A stretch of 64,000 nt of DNA from Paraburkholderia adhaesiva (GTDB lineage Bacteria > Pseudomonadota > Gammaproteobacteria > Burkholderiales > Burkholderiaceae). The position numbers and the translations under genes were made by a program. The notes beneath the pieces were generated by a model that saw only the letters and a list, made by a program, of their open reading frames with translations, was not told where the DNA came from and did not search any database. Positions within the stretch are counted from its first letter, which is position 1. Each line of letters opens with the position of its first letter. The DNA lies in contig NZ_JAJEJQ010000002.1 in NCBI RefSeq assembly GCF_021390575.1, forward strand, positions 744,001 to 808,000, written 5' to 3'. This document shows, in pieces, positions 34,864 to 43,597 of this stretch.

Positions 34864-37023
34864 ATGCTGAACCACGTTTTTCCTTCCGTTCACGGCGGTG
34901 ACGCGCCGCATGAAGCGGCGCAGCTTTACGGCCCGATGTGGGCAGCGACGCTCGCCTCTTTAAGCAAGGCGATGCGGCATCACGCTGCTGACATCGAGAG
35001 CAGCTTTTACGAACAGCTGGTCCGGTTGCCGGGATCGAAGCACATCGTAGATGCGCTCTCGGCGCCGGAAATCGAGCGTCTCAAGTCGCGACAGACCGAG
35101 TATCTGAGCGCCCTTGTCGCGCCGGATCTGACCGCGGAGGCACACCGGGCGATGGCGCTGCGGGCCGGCCGCATCCATGCCGCGATGGGGATAGACCCGG
35201 AAGACCTGATCCGTATTCGCGAAATATTGTTCGAGGCCCTTCACCGATACGTTGATGCGACCGCGCACGGGGAAGCAGTGAGGGTGTTCGCGCGCAGGCT
35301 CACCCGCGACCTGGCCTGGCAGGCAGAGGCATCGCAAAACCTCCAGAACGCGCGCCAGAATGTGTTGGTGCGCATCACCAGACTCGCGTGGGAAATAGAC
35401 AGCTATACCGACCTGATCGGAAACGTCGTCGATATTCTCAGTGCGCACGATGAAGTGGCCGCCTGCTCGGTGGGGCGGCCGGACAGCCGGGGCGTATTCC
35501 GGTTCGAGGCCGCCTCGAAGAATATCGCGAAATTTCTCGCCGATCTCGAGCGTTCCGAAGAACTGCACATCACGACTACGGGCGATGGTCCGCGCAGTCA
35601 AGGTGCGATTGGCCGGGCGTGGCGCAGCGGGAAGCCGGAACACCTCCTCAATTTTCGGACGGACCCGCTAGGAGCGCTTTGGAAGGACGTCGTATTGAGT
35701 GAAGGCCTTCGCTCCGTCGTTGCGATTCCGCTGAGTCAGCCGGGCTGCGCACCGATGGCCGTTCTGACTTTATACAGCGCATTTCCAGGCGGATATGCAG
35801 GCGCTGAACAGCGAGCCTTTATCGAACTTTTGCAGACGCTTTTGGCGTTCGCCGTTGCGCGATTTGAAAATCAGGAAGGGGGAAGCCGGACCGTGCCATT
35901 AGCGACACGGAAAAACTGGGCGACGTTGCTCAGATCGGACGCGCTGCAAATGCATTATCAGCCGCTGCTGGACCTCAAAACAGGTCGGGTCACCAAAGTC
36001 GAAGCACTTGCCCGCCTGAAGGACGGCGATCGGCTTTTGACACCCGCCGAATTTTTTCCGGCGTTCTCCTCGGATGATTTTTTCGAACTGTATGTGCGGG
36101 GGCTTGGACAGGCACTGTCGCACCGGCAACTCTGGCTGCAAAGCGGAATCGACCTTGGGGTGTCCGTCAATCTGCCGCCCAGTGCATTGAGCGATAGCCG
36201 CTATTTCGAAGCCACGCAGCAGGCCATGAGTCAATTTGCGTGCGATCCAGGCACGTTGACGCTGGAAATGCTGGAAACAGATGCGCTTCTGTCCGGCGTG
36301 GACGGATCGAAAGAATTGGCGAAATTCAAGGCACTGGGCATCAACCTGGCCGAAGACGATCTGGGTTCAGGGCACAGCAGCCTGCACCGCTTGCGCGAGT
36401 TGCCGTTCGACTGGATCAAGATCGACCGGAGCATTGTGAGTTTGCACGGCCCGGATGCGCTCGACGTATTGCGTTTTATCTATCAGTTGACTCGCCTGGG
36501 TCATTCGCTGGATAAACGCGTGATCGTCGAAGGGGTCGAGGGCACGGAACTGCTGGAAGCCATTGCGATTCTCGGTGCCGATGCCGCTCAAGGTTATGGA
36601 ATCGCTCGCCCCATGCCGGCGCATCAGATCGTTGCGTGGATGGGTCACCAGCCGGGCTTGCCAGCCACGCTGAATGCGAATGGTCCTTTGGCAAAACTGG
36701 CCCGCCTGTTGATCCAGGAGGAGCGCTTGCATCTGATTTCCGAAGACCAGCCTGCTTTTGACCGGCTGGTGGACATCGTCAAGGCTGCCGCCGATGCACA
36801 AGTTCCCGCATGCGCGTCGCCTGCCACCCAGGATTCGCGTTGCCAGGCTTGTCTGTTGACGGCGTTCTTTGTCGAAACGGAGTCCGTTCGGAGCTGCGAT
36901 TTTGCCGATTCGACGCTGGAAAAGGACTTTATCGCGGCCACGGTGCAACATGGGCTGTGCAGTGCGGATTACCGCCAGGCACGGCAGCGGTTGATCGAAT
37001 CGATCATGTTCGGGGCCGTTTAA
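34864..37023 (+). CDS. Globin-coupled GAF-EAL cyclic-di-GMP phosphodiesterase
   Basis: This 719-residue cytoplasmic protein has, in order, a protoglobin-like globin sensor (about 20-160, with His105 in GRIHAAMGIDPEDLIRIRE as the likely proximal haem ligand), a GAF domain (about 180-335) and an EAL domain (about 355-605). EAL residues look intact: Glu380-Ala-Leu, NLPPSAL, EMLETDAL, the Asp-Asp pair of AEDDLGSGHSSL, Lys in DWIKIDRS, and VEGVEG. It should hydrolyse c-di-GMP under control of a haem-bound gas such as oxygen. The C-terminal 110 residues are unusual, with cysteines (SRCQACLL, VRSCDF) that might bind metal. Confidence 0.87.
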   Translation: MLNHVFPSVHGGDAPHEAAQLYGPMWAATLASLSKAMRHHAADIESSFYEQLVRLPGSKHIVDALSAPEIERLKSRQTEYLSALVAPDLTAEAHRAMALRAGRIHAAMGIDPEDLIRIREILFEALHRYVDATAHGEAVRVFARRLTRDLAWQAEASQNLQNARQNVLVRITRLAWEIDSYTDLIGNVVDILSAHDEVAACSVGRPDSRGVFRFEAASKNIAKFLADLERSEELHITTTGDGPRSQGAIGRAWRSGKPEHLLNFRTDPLGALWKDVVLSEGLRSVVAIPLSQPGCAPMAVLTLYSAFPGGYAGAEQRAFIELLQTLLAFAVARFENQEGGSRTVPLATRKNWATLLRSDALQMHYQPLLDLKTGRVTKVEALARLKDGDRLLTPAEFFPAFSSDDFFELYVRGLGQALSHRQLWLQSGIDLGVSVNLPPSALSDSRYFEATQQAMSQFACDPGTLTLEMLETDALLSGVDGSKELAKFKALGINLAEDDLGSGHSSLHRLRELPFDWIKIDRSIVSLHGPDALDVLRFIYQLTRLGHSLDKRVIVEGVEGTELLEAIAILGADAAQGYGIARPMPAHQIVAWMGHQPGLPATLNANGPLAKLARLLIQEERLHLISEDQPAFDRLVDIVKAAADAQVPACASPATQDSRCQACLLTAFFVETESVRSCDFADSTLEKDFIAATVQHGLCSADYRQARQRLIESIMFGAV

Positions 37024-37201
37024 TACGGATTGTCAATCGCGGTGCAGGGACGAGAGCTTGCGTGGGATGTGGGAGCCGTCGGCTCCAGCGCAGGAGTGTC
37101 GCGCTTTTTTGGGATAGTCGATGCCGTGATTGCAGCATCGGACAACAGCACGAAACCGCAAGCTCTTTAACGAAAGCCATCTACAGCATTTAATAAATCG
37201 T

Positions 37202-38371
37202 ATGGTACGACTGACCGACCTCATTCCGGGTGAGCTGGAATATACCGAATACAACTGGTTGGTATCGCCTTATCGTCATCTGGGTTTCCTGACGCGGCGA
37301 CGAGCAAGCACGATCGTCAATCGCGTTCGTTTGCTTGCGTTTCTGTTTGCCGTGCTCACGGCAGTTTGGAGCGGTGTCGACCTGATCGTCTTTCCATTCG
37401 ATCTCTGGTTCAACCTGGCGTTGATTCGACTGGTTTCCAGCGCGGCATTCGCGAGCTTGTTGCTGTACAGCCCCAACGACGGCAACCTTTTCGGCGCTTA
37501 TCGGGCGATGGCGCAGTTATTTGCGATTCCAACGGTTTTTTTTGTCGCCTCCTATCTGCTTCTCGGCCATTACCAGCTCACGGGATTGTCAGCGGCGATC
37601 AGTGTCGGTTATGCATTCCTGCCTTTTGTTCTGCTGGCAGGGCTGTCCATCTTTCCCCTGACAATGATCGAAACCATCTGCTTTTCTGCACCAATCCTGA
37701 TTGCGCAGCTTATCGCCGGCTTGTTTCGCTGGACCGGCATGGACTGGCCATCGGTCGCAGGCGAATTCTGGTTGCTCGTGCTGATCTCCGGCGTGTCGGT
37801 TCTGGCAGGCATGAGCCAGTTGGGGTTCATGATCGGGCTGGTACGACAGGCAGTTCGGGATGCACTAACGGGCGTTTTTTCGCGCAGCGGCGGCGAGGAA
37901 GTGCTGGAGCTGCAGTTCAGCATCGCCTCTCGCAGCGGCGCAAAGCTCTCTGTCGCGTTCCTCGATCTCGATCATTTCAAGAGCATTAACGATCAGTACG
38001 GTCACGAAGCGGGTGACACGGTCCTCGTCAACATGGCCAGTATCGTTTCCCGCCATCTGCGTCGTAGTGATGTGCTGGTACGCTGGGGCGGTGAGGAATT
38101 TCTGGTGATCATGCCCGACACCAGCGTGGCGCATGCGCAAGCAGCGCTGGTGCGACTGCTCAAGACCGGTTTTGGCGTGACGCCCCGCAACACTCCGGTA
38201 ACGGCCAGCATTGGCGTGGCCGAGCTAACGGTCGACAAGGCCAGCGACTGGAAGTCACTGCTCGAGATCGCCGATCAGCGGATGTATCGTGCGAAACAAA
38301 ATGGTCGCGCCCAGATTTGCGGATACGACGAAAAGGTTCGAGTAGAGCGGGCGGAACTGGCGCTGCAATAG
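37202..38371 (+). CDS. Membrane-bound diguanylate cyclase (GGDEF)
   Basis: This protein has 389 residues from ATG 37202, with six or so membrane helices in residues 40-215 followed by a GGDEF domain. Its active site reads RWGGEEF near residue 300, preceded by the usual DALTGVFSR and FLDLDHFKSINDQYGHEAGD. It should make c-di-GMP from two GTP. An allosteric RxxD site is not obvious. The frame is open to 37130 and the ribosome-binding site is poor, so the start is uncertain. It lies 178 bp after the globin-EAL gene, so a synthesis and a breakdown enzyme sit side by side. Confidence 0.88.
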   Translation: MVRLTDLIPGELEYTEYNWLVSPYRHLGFLTRRRASTIVNRVRLLAFLFAVLTAVWSGVDLIVFPFDLWFNLALIRLVSSAAFASLLLYSPNDGNLFGAYRAMAQLFAIPTVFFVASYLLLGHYQLTGLSAAISVGYAFLPFVLLAGLSIFPLTMIETICFSAPILIAQLIAGLFRWTGMDWPSVAGEFWLLVLISGVSVLAGMSQLGFMIGLVRQAVRDALTGVFSRSGGEEVLELQFSIASRSGAKLSVAFLDLDHFKSINDQYGHEAGDTVLVNMASIVSRHLRRSDVLVRWGGEEFLVIMPDTSVAHAQAALVRLLKTGFGVTPRNTPVTASIGVAELTVDKASDWKSLLEIADQRMYRAKQNGRAQICGYDEKVRVERAELALQ

Positions 38372-38667
38372 GCAGAAAAAAGCGCGTGCCCGGGTCTGAG
38401 CCCGCAAGGGGCGAGCCTCCCCGTGCATCGATCTGAGGACGGGCGTGAACATGAAGATGTCGCGTGCTGCAAGCGGCTCGTGTTAATTCGTCATGCGCAC
38501 GGCTGATAAAGATCGCTCCGCCACCGTAGACCCGCACGTAAAAATACGGCGAGTGATCGAAAGCGGATTCGCAGGACACGTCCTGGGCATTGGAAACAAC
38601 CGGTGATTCGATCGCCAGTGCTATGAAAACCAGGTGTGACGACGAGAGCAGGCAATTGGGAAAATTA

Positions 38668-39360
38668 TCAGCTCACGTCGCCGGTCGCGTGTTCATCTGA
38701 AGCCGGGGCGCTTCCTGTTCCGCCGAGTCCCGTTTCCCACGCATAGCGAAACAGTTCAGCATCACGCTCGATGCCGAGCTTGCGCATGGCAGTGACCTTT
38801 TGGGAACTGATGGTCTGCTTGCTGCGATTGAGCTTCTTCGCAATTTCGCCGATCGACATGCCGGAGACGTACAGCCTGATCACTTCGACTTCGCGCTTCG
38901 ACAGTTCTGTGCGTTCGCCGGTGGCGCCGCTCGACGGCTTTACCGGCAGGTTCTGACGAATACCTTCATTCGGGAAATAGAGCGCGTGCGCATAGACGGC
39001 GTGAATCGCGGAGATCAGCCGGTCGAGGTCATCGGACTTGTTGATGTACGAATGCACGCCGAGCCGCGCGACTTCCCGCACGATGGCCGGGTTGTCGACG
39101 GTCGTGAATACGACGATTTTCAGATCGGGGTATCGCCGGCGCAGATAGGAGAACAGGCCCATGCCGTCACCATAAGCGCCATTCGGCATCGCGTAGTCGG
39201 TCACGAGGACATCGCACGGAACCGTTTCGAGCAGCGCGACGATCTCGCTCGAATTCTGCGCTGTGCCGGTAACCTTGATCGTGCTGACGGAATCAAGCGC
39301 GTACTTCACACCAGCGACGAGAGCGGGATGGTCGTCAGCAAGTACGACGTTGATTTGCAT
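38668..39360 (-). CDS. NarL/FixJ-type response regulator (BvgA/RcsB-like)
   Basis: This 230-residue protein has an N-terminal receiver domain with acidic residues in LADDHPAL, phospho-acceptor Asp56 (VLVTDYAMP) and Lys near 105 (YINKSDD), then a LuxR-type helix-turn-helix (LSKREVEVIRLYVSGMSIGE, IAKKLNRSKQTISSQKVTAM). ATG 39360 has AAGGA upstream; a start at 39381 is possible. It is divergent from a hybrid histidine kinase 0.7-0.8 kb away, the layout of BvgAS/EvgAS-type systems, and is the likely partner of that kinase. Confidence 0.9.
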   Translation of the reverse strand: MQINVVLADDHPALVAGVKYALDSVSTIKVTGTAQNSSEIVALLETVPCDVLVTDYAMPNGAYGDGMGLFSYLRRRYPDLKIVVFTTVDNPAIVREVARLGVHSYINKSDDLDRLISAIHAVYAHALYFPNEGIRQNLPVKPSSGATGERTELSKREVEVIRLYVSGMSIGEIAKKLNRSKQTISSQKVTAMRKLGIERDAELFRYAWETGLGGTGSAPASDEHATGDVS

Positions 39361-40024
39361 TACAGGTCCTTCTATGGGCATTCCGCATAATCATATTGAG
39401 ACAAGTATAGCGGTTGCCCCAGCCGAAATCACGATAAGCACCCGGATTTAACGTTAGTTAACCTACGGAAATTGCCTTTCTGCAAAATATATATTGACAG
39501 TATCCGTGCCGGGCATGAATGGAACGGAAAGCCAAATGGCGTCCGGTCCTTGCGTTCTATTTATTGAGTGAAAGATGTACGGTCTGTGATGGTGTGTGAG
39601 GGGTTGTTGCCTTCAGGTGCATCCGCCGCCTGGTGGGCTTATTTTGTTGCGACACCACTCGCGCCGATTCGATAAGCGAACTGGCCTCTCTAATTTCGTT
39701 ATTTCCCGATAAATCTCGCGGGTTCTGGCTTTCGGAATGGGGGGACGGCCGCGGATAGCGACGAGAATGTGCGTTCAGCGTACGCCGACGTCGATCAGAC
39801 GGGCTGGCACTCAGACGTTTCAGCGTGTCGTGGTTAGCTGAGTGTTGTGGTCAGCTTGATTACGGGCGTTCTCGATATGTTGAAACGCCTGGACGTCGAT
39901 GGCATGAAATCGACGAAGATCAGTACCCCACGGCGGCCATCGGTTCGCTCTGTCCCCCGGAGCGATCAGTAGCCGCGCTGTCGTGATGCGCATGCGACTT
40001 TAAGCGGCTCGATTCCGTTGTGGA

Positions 40025-40040
40025 TTAGGACGTGTCCTAA
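40025..40040. promoter_or_regulatory. Perfect 16-bp palindrome upstream of the hybrid kinase
   Basis: TTAGGACGTGTCCTAA is palindromic apart from its central GT. A degenerate copy starts 31 bp downstream. The half-site pattern resembles boxes of RcsB-type NarL regulators, so the adjacent response regulator could autoregulate here. Confidence 0.65.
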
Positions 40041-40055
40041 TTATCATTAAAACAT

Positions 40056-40071
40056 ATAGGACATGTCTGAT
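40056..40071. promoter_or_regulatory. Second, degenerate copy of the kinase-promoter palindrome
   Basis: ATAGGACATGTCTGAT matches the upstream palindrome at 12 of 16 positions and lies 31 bp away, about three helical turns. It overlaps the earliest possible ATG (40063), which argues that translation begins further right. Confidence 0.55.
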
Positions 40072-40143
40072 TTATGGGCTTTGCTATTCCGTAACTGCTT
40101 AAAATCGCGTCCGTCGATCCACGAGGGAATGGGGAACAAGAGC

Positions 40144-43100
40144 ATGCCGTCCACGCCATTGGGCCGTCTGCGGCGTTATCAGGACTTGCTGCTGCTGGGC
40201 GGCGGCGTCGTGATCACGTTCGTGGCGTTCCTGACGTTTTCAGTCACGTGCGTCTACGCGCTGCGCCAGTATGCGGCGGAGCAACGCCAGGCCCTCGTGG
40301 ACCACCGGGGCCAGGTCGTGACAGTGACGCGCGCAGCCCAAACGGCACTGCGTCGCACCGTCAGCTTTTTCGAGCTGTCCTGGCCGACCATGCCGCAAGC
40401 CGATCGCACCCTCTATGACGCGTTTCGGCGCAACGGCAACCAGATCTTCATCGAAGGCCCGGGGCTGGGGGGCGGTGTGTATTTTGCGGCGTCGGAGCAT
40501 GCCGTCGAAAACACGTCAGTCGTGCGCCAATATCTCTCGCTCGCGCGTCAGTTCGCGTTGAGTAACGCGTCGGCGACGTCCGCCACCAACATGGAGTTCG
40601 CCGGCTACGTCTACACCCCGGATGAGGAACTGATCATCATGCCGGCGTCGGTCATGAAATCGAATACCCAGCCTCGCGTGAGCGAACTCATCGACGCGCT
40701 GAGGATCGACTTCGCGAAGCTTGCGGCGCACGACCAGCGTAGTCCGGGCGACTTCCGTCCCGCGGTGCACTGGCTGCCGCCGTTCACTGACCCGCTTTCC
40801 GGTCAGAAGCGCTTGCGTCTCGTGGCACAGGCGGCGAGCCAGGGCCAGCCTTTCGCGGCGATCGTGATCGAATACGATCCGCAGACCTTTCTGCGACCGC
40901 TTACCGATCGCGGGAACGACATCTACCAGCTCGTAGCCGCCGACGGGCGGGTTATCGCGAGCACAGGGATTGGCGCCGACGACCATCGCCTCGCGCAAGT
41001 GGCCTTTGGGCAGCAAGCGCGGCACCCATTGTTTTTCGGCAGTGATGTGAGCTTTGGCAACGACTATTTCGTGATGAAAGAGTCGATTCCCGGCACGGAC
41101 TGGACACTCCTCAGTGCGTTTTCGTGGCGCGATATCGTGGCCGCGATCGCGCCCCAGGTCGGCACGGCTGCGGCGGCGACGGCGGTGATGCTCGCTGTCG
41201 TGTGGACGCTGCTGCTCGTGTTTCGCGGTCGAATCTTCGCGCCCTTGCTCAAATACGCCGCGCGCGTATTCGAAAGTGAGCACCTGAGCCGCACGGTGGT
41301 TCATACGGTTCCCGTCGGCCTTGCGCTGGTATCGCGCGAGACCGGCGAGTGGCTGCTGGAAAGCCCGTACATACAGGAAATAGCGTCGCATGTCGTGGGG
41401 GAGTCGAAGGCGCTCGCCGATGCATTATTAGGCTGCTACGACACGTTCGAGCACGATCATCCGTCAAGCGCGCCGGCCGGCGTGATGCGTCACGACCTCA
41501 TCTTTCCCACGCACAATGGCGGCCGGATCGAACTTGCGTGCAGTGCCTCGCAGGCGCGTTTCAATGGCATCGACGTGCTGGTGGCGGTCTTCATAGACGT
41601 AACGGAGAGGCGCCGCCTGCAGCGCGAACTCAACGCGGCCATGGTGGCGGCGGACTCTGCAAATCAGGCCAAGTCGGCGTTTCTTGCCGCCATGAGCCAC
41701 GAAATTCGCACGCCGCTCAATGCGATCCTGGGTAACCTCGAATTGCTCGCGAACTCGCCCTTGACGCCTGTGCAGCGCGACCGTCTCACGACGGTTCGGA
41801 CCGCATCGGACGGTCTGCTCGCCGTGGTCAGTGACATTCTCGACTTCTCGAAGATCGAGGCCGGCGAGATGGCGCTTGAGCATATCGAGTTCAACGTACT
41901 CGAGGTGATCGAGCGTGTGCTGGAGATTTTTGAGCCGCTCGCGAGCGCGCGGGGGCTCAGCCTCTACGCGCGGCTCGGCGTCGCAACTTCGCAGACGATG
42001 CGCGGTGACCCCACGCGCGTGGCTCAGGTTCTCAACAATCTGTTAAGCAATGCGATCAAATTCACCGAGCATGGCGCCATTACCGTGATCGCGAATGTCG
42101 AGCCCGCGGCAGTCGACAAACATCGGCTCGTTCTCGCGGTCGTCGATACCGGCATCGGCATTTCGCCGCAGCAACGGGATCAGCTTTTCAAGGCATTTTC
42201 GCAGCTCGATGTCTCGATCAACCGGCGCTTTGGCGGCACGGGGCTTGGGCTCGCGTTGTGCCAGCGGATCGTTCGCGCCATGAATGGGCGCATCGGTGTG
42301 TCGAGCACGCTCCACGCCGGCAGCCGCTTCACGGTGCAGTTGCCGCTCGGCGACGGCATCGCGGTGCACAGCGACGCTCGCATAACCGACGGGGCGCGCG
42401 TGCTGTTTCTGAGTTCGGCGCAGGAGTGGTGCGACTTTGCAGTTGGGCATCTCGAACGGTGGGGCGCGCAGGTGACCGTGTACCGGCATCCGGCGGCCAT
42501 CACGGAGGCGGACCTCGAATTGGCCGCCGCGCTGGTGATCTGGGGCACGCGCGAGCAATGGCGGCCCGACGACGAAAATCGCCTCGTCGAGAGTGCGTGC
42601 TACGTCGTCGATGGCTATCCGGATGGTCCGGGCGTTGCCGTTCGCACGGGAAAGATCGTGAGCGTGTCGTGTCTGAGTCTGACCGGGCTGGCGGCCGGCA
42701 TGCGCGCGACCTTGCTGGGCGAAACCTTGCCCACGTCGCTGGCGGCGGTGAGCCGCCTGCCGCGCACGTACACGTCGGCGCTCACGCGCGGTCTCAAGGT
42801 GCTGGTGGCCGAGGACAACGCGGCGAACCGGATGCTGCTGACCGAGCAACTCACGACGCTCGGCTGCGAGGTCGCGGCCGCGCCGAACGGCCGCCAGGCG
42901 CTCAACCTGGTGGACGATGATGACTGGGACGTTCTGCTCACCGACCTGAACATGCCCGGCATGAGTGGCTATCAGTTGGCCGAGGCCGTGCGCAAACTAA
43001 AACCGGACTTGCGGATTATCGCGGTCACCGCGCACGCCACAAAAGAAGAGCATCAGCGCTGCACAGCGGCTGGCATGGATCAGGTGATCACCAAGCCGGT

Positions 43101-43476
43101 TTCACTGCAGCAGCTCAACGATCTGATGGAGTCGATCGCGGCGGCCAAGGGTGTGAAGCTCGCAAGTGTCACGAGTGCGGCCGACGCGATGTTCCGCGGC
43201 GGCGCCATACCCAAGCCGCTCTGGGACACGTTCCTGAAATCGACTGCAGACGGCCTGTCGGCCATGGAGGCTGCTCAGGCGGTGGGCGATGTGGCGGGCA
43301 CACTCGCACAGCTTCATTCCATGCGCGGCGCACTGGCGGTGTTCGGGCAGGCGTCGCTTGCGGCCGATTGCGCCCGCCTGGAAGCCGAAATCAAGCGGGA
43401 CATGAGCGCGCCCTTGCCGGACGAGTTGAAGGTGCTCAAGCGTGCCTTGCAGGACTTGCTCAACGCGCAGGTGTAG
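40144..43476 (+). CDS. Hybrid sensor histidine kinase (BvgS/EvgS/RcsC-like, with receiver and Hpt)
   Basis: This protein has 1110 residues from ATG 40144, with GGGGAA upstream; ATG 40129 or 40063 are alternatives. Order: TM1 (about 15-38), a 300-residue periplasmic sensor region without a recognised fold, TM2 (about 340-360), a PAS-like region, HisKA with His519 (MSHEIRTPLN), HATPase (NNLLSNAIKF, DTGIGI, GGTGLGL), a receiver with Asp934 (LLTDLNMPG) and a C-terminal Hpt with His1058 (LHSMRGAL). A pseudo-receiver-like segment lies before the true receiver. It should run a four-step phosphorelay to the divergent NarL-type regulator. The signal is unknown. Confidence 0.9.
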   Translation: MPSTPLGRLRRYQDLLLLGGGVVITFVAFLTFSVTCVYALRQYAAEQRQALVDHRGQVVTVTRAAQTALRRTVSFFELSWPTMPQADRTLYDAFRRNGNQIFIEGPGLGGGVYFAASEHAVENTSVVRQYLSLARQFALSNASATSATNMEFAGYVYTPDEELIIMPASVMKSNTQPRVSELIDALRIDFAKLAAHDQRSPGDFRPAVHWLPPFTDPLSGQKRLRLVAQAASQGQPFAAIVIEYDPQTFLRPLTDRGNDIYQLVAADGRVIASTGIGADDHRLAQVAFGQQARHPLFFGSDVSFGNDYFVMKESIPGTDWTLLSAFSWRDIVAAIAPQVGTAAAATAVMLAVVWTLLLVFRGRIFAPLLKYAARVFESEHLSRTVVHTVPVGLALVSRETGEWLLESPYIQEIASHVVGESKALADALLGCYDTFEHDHPSSAPAGVMRHDLIFPTHNGGRIELACSASQARFNGIDVLVAVFIDVTERRRLQRELNAAMVAADSANQAKSAFLAAMSHEIRTPLNAILGNLELLANSPLTPVQRDRLTTVRTASDGLLAVVSDILDFSKIEAGEMALEHIEFNVLEVIERVLEIFEPLASARGLSLYARLGVATSQTMRGDPTRVAQVLNNLLSNAIKFTEHGAITVIANVEPAAVDKHRLVLAVVDTGIGISPQQRDQLFKAFSQLDVSINRRFGGTGLGLALCQRIVRAMNGRIGVSSTLHAGSRFTVQLPLGDGIAVHSDARITDGARVLFLSSAQEWCDFAVGHLERWGAQVTVYRHPAAITEADLELAAALVIWGTREQWRPDDENRLVESACYVVDGYPDGPGVAVRTGKIVSVSCLSLTGLAAGMRATLLGETLPTSLAAVSRLPRTYTSALTRGLKVLVAEDNAANRMLLTEQLTTLGCEVAAAPNGRQALNLVDDDDWDVLLTDLNMPGMSGYQLAEAVRKLKPDLRIIAVTAHATKEEHQRCTAAGMDQVITKPVSLQQLNDLMESIAAAKGVKLASVTSAADAMFRGGAIPKPLWDTFLKSTADGLSAMEAAQAVGDVAGTLAQLHSMRGALAVFGQASLAADCARLEAEIKRDMSAPLPDELKVLKRALQDLLNAQV

Positions 43477-43597
43477 GGAGCCGGTGCGATTTCGATGGCG
43501 ATGAGGGTGGCGGCGCGTTACGGCCGGTATTCCCGGAAAAGGCACGCGGAACACGCAAAATGAGGCGCTAGCGCGCTGGTATCGCAATCGGCTTCTT

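Larger units (their letters stand above)
39361..40143. promoter_or_regulatory. Long divergent region between response regulator and hybrid kinase
   Basis: About 780 bp with no supportable gene. AT-rich DNA around 39480-39500 and 40020-40060 may hold promoters for the two directions. Its right end contains two tandem copies of a TAGGA-N-TCCTA-like palindrome, listed separately. Confidence 0.45.
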
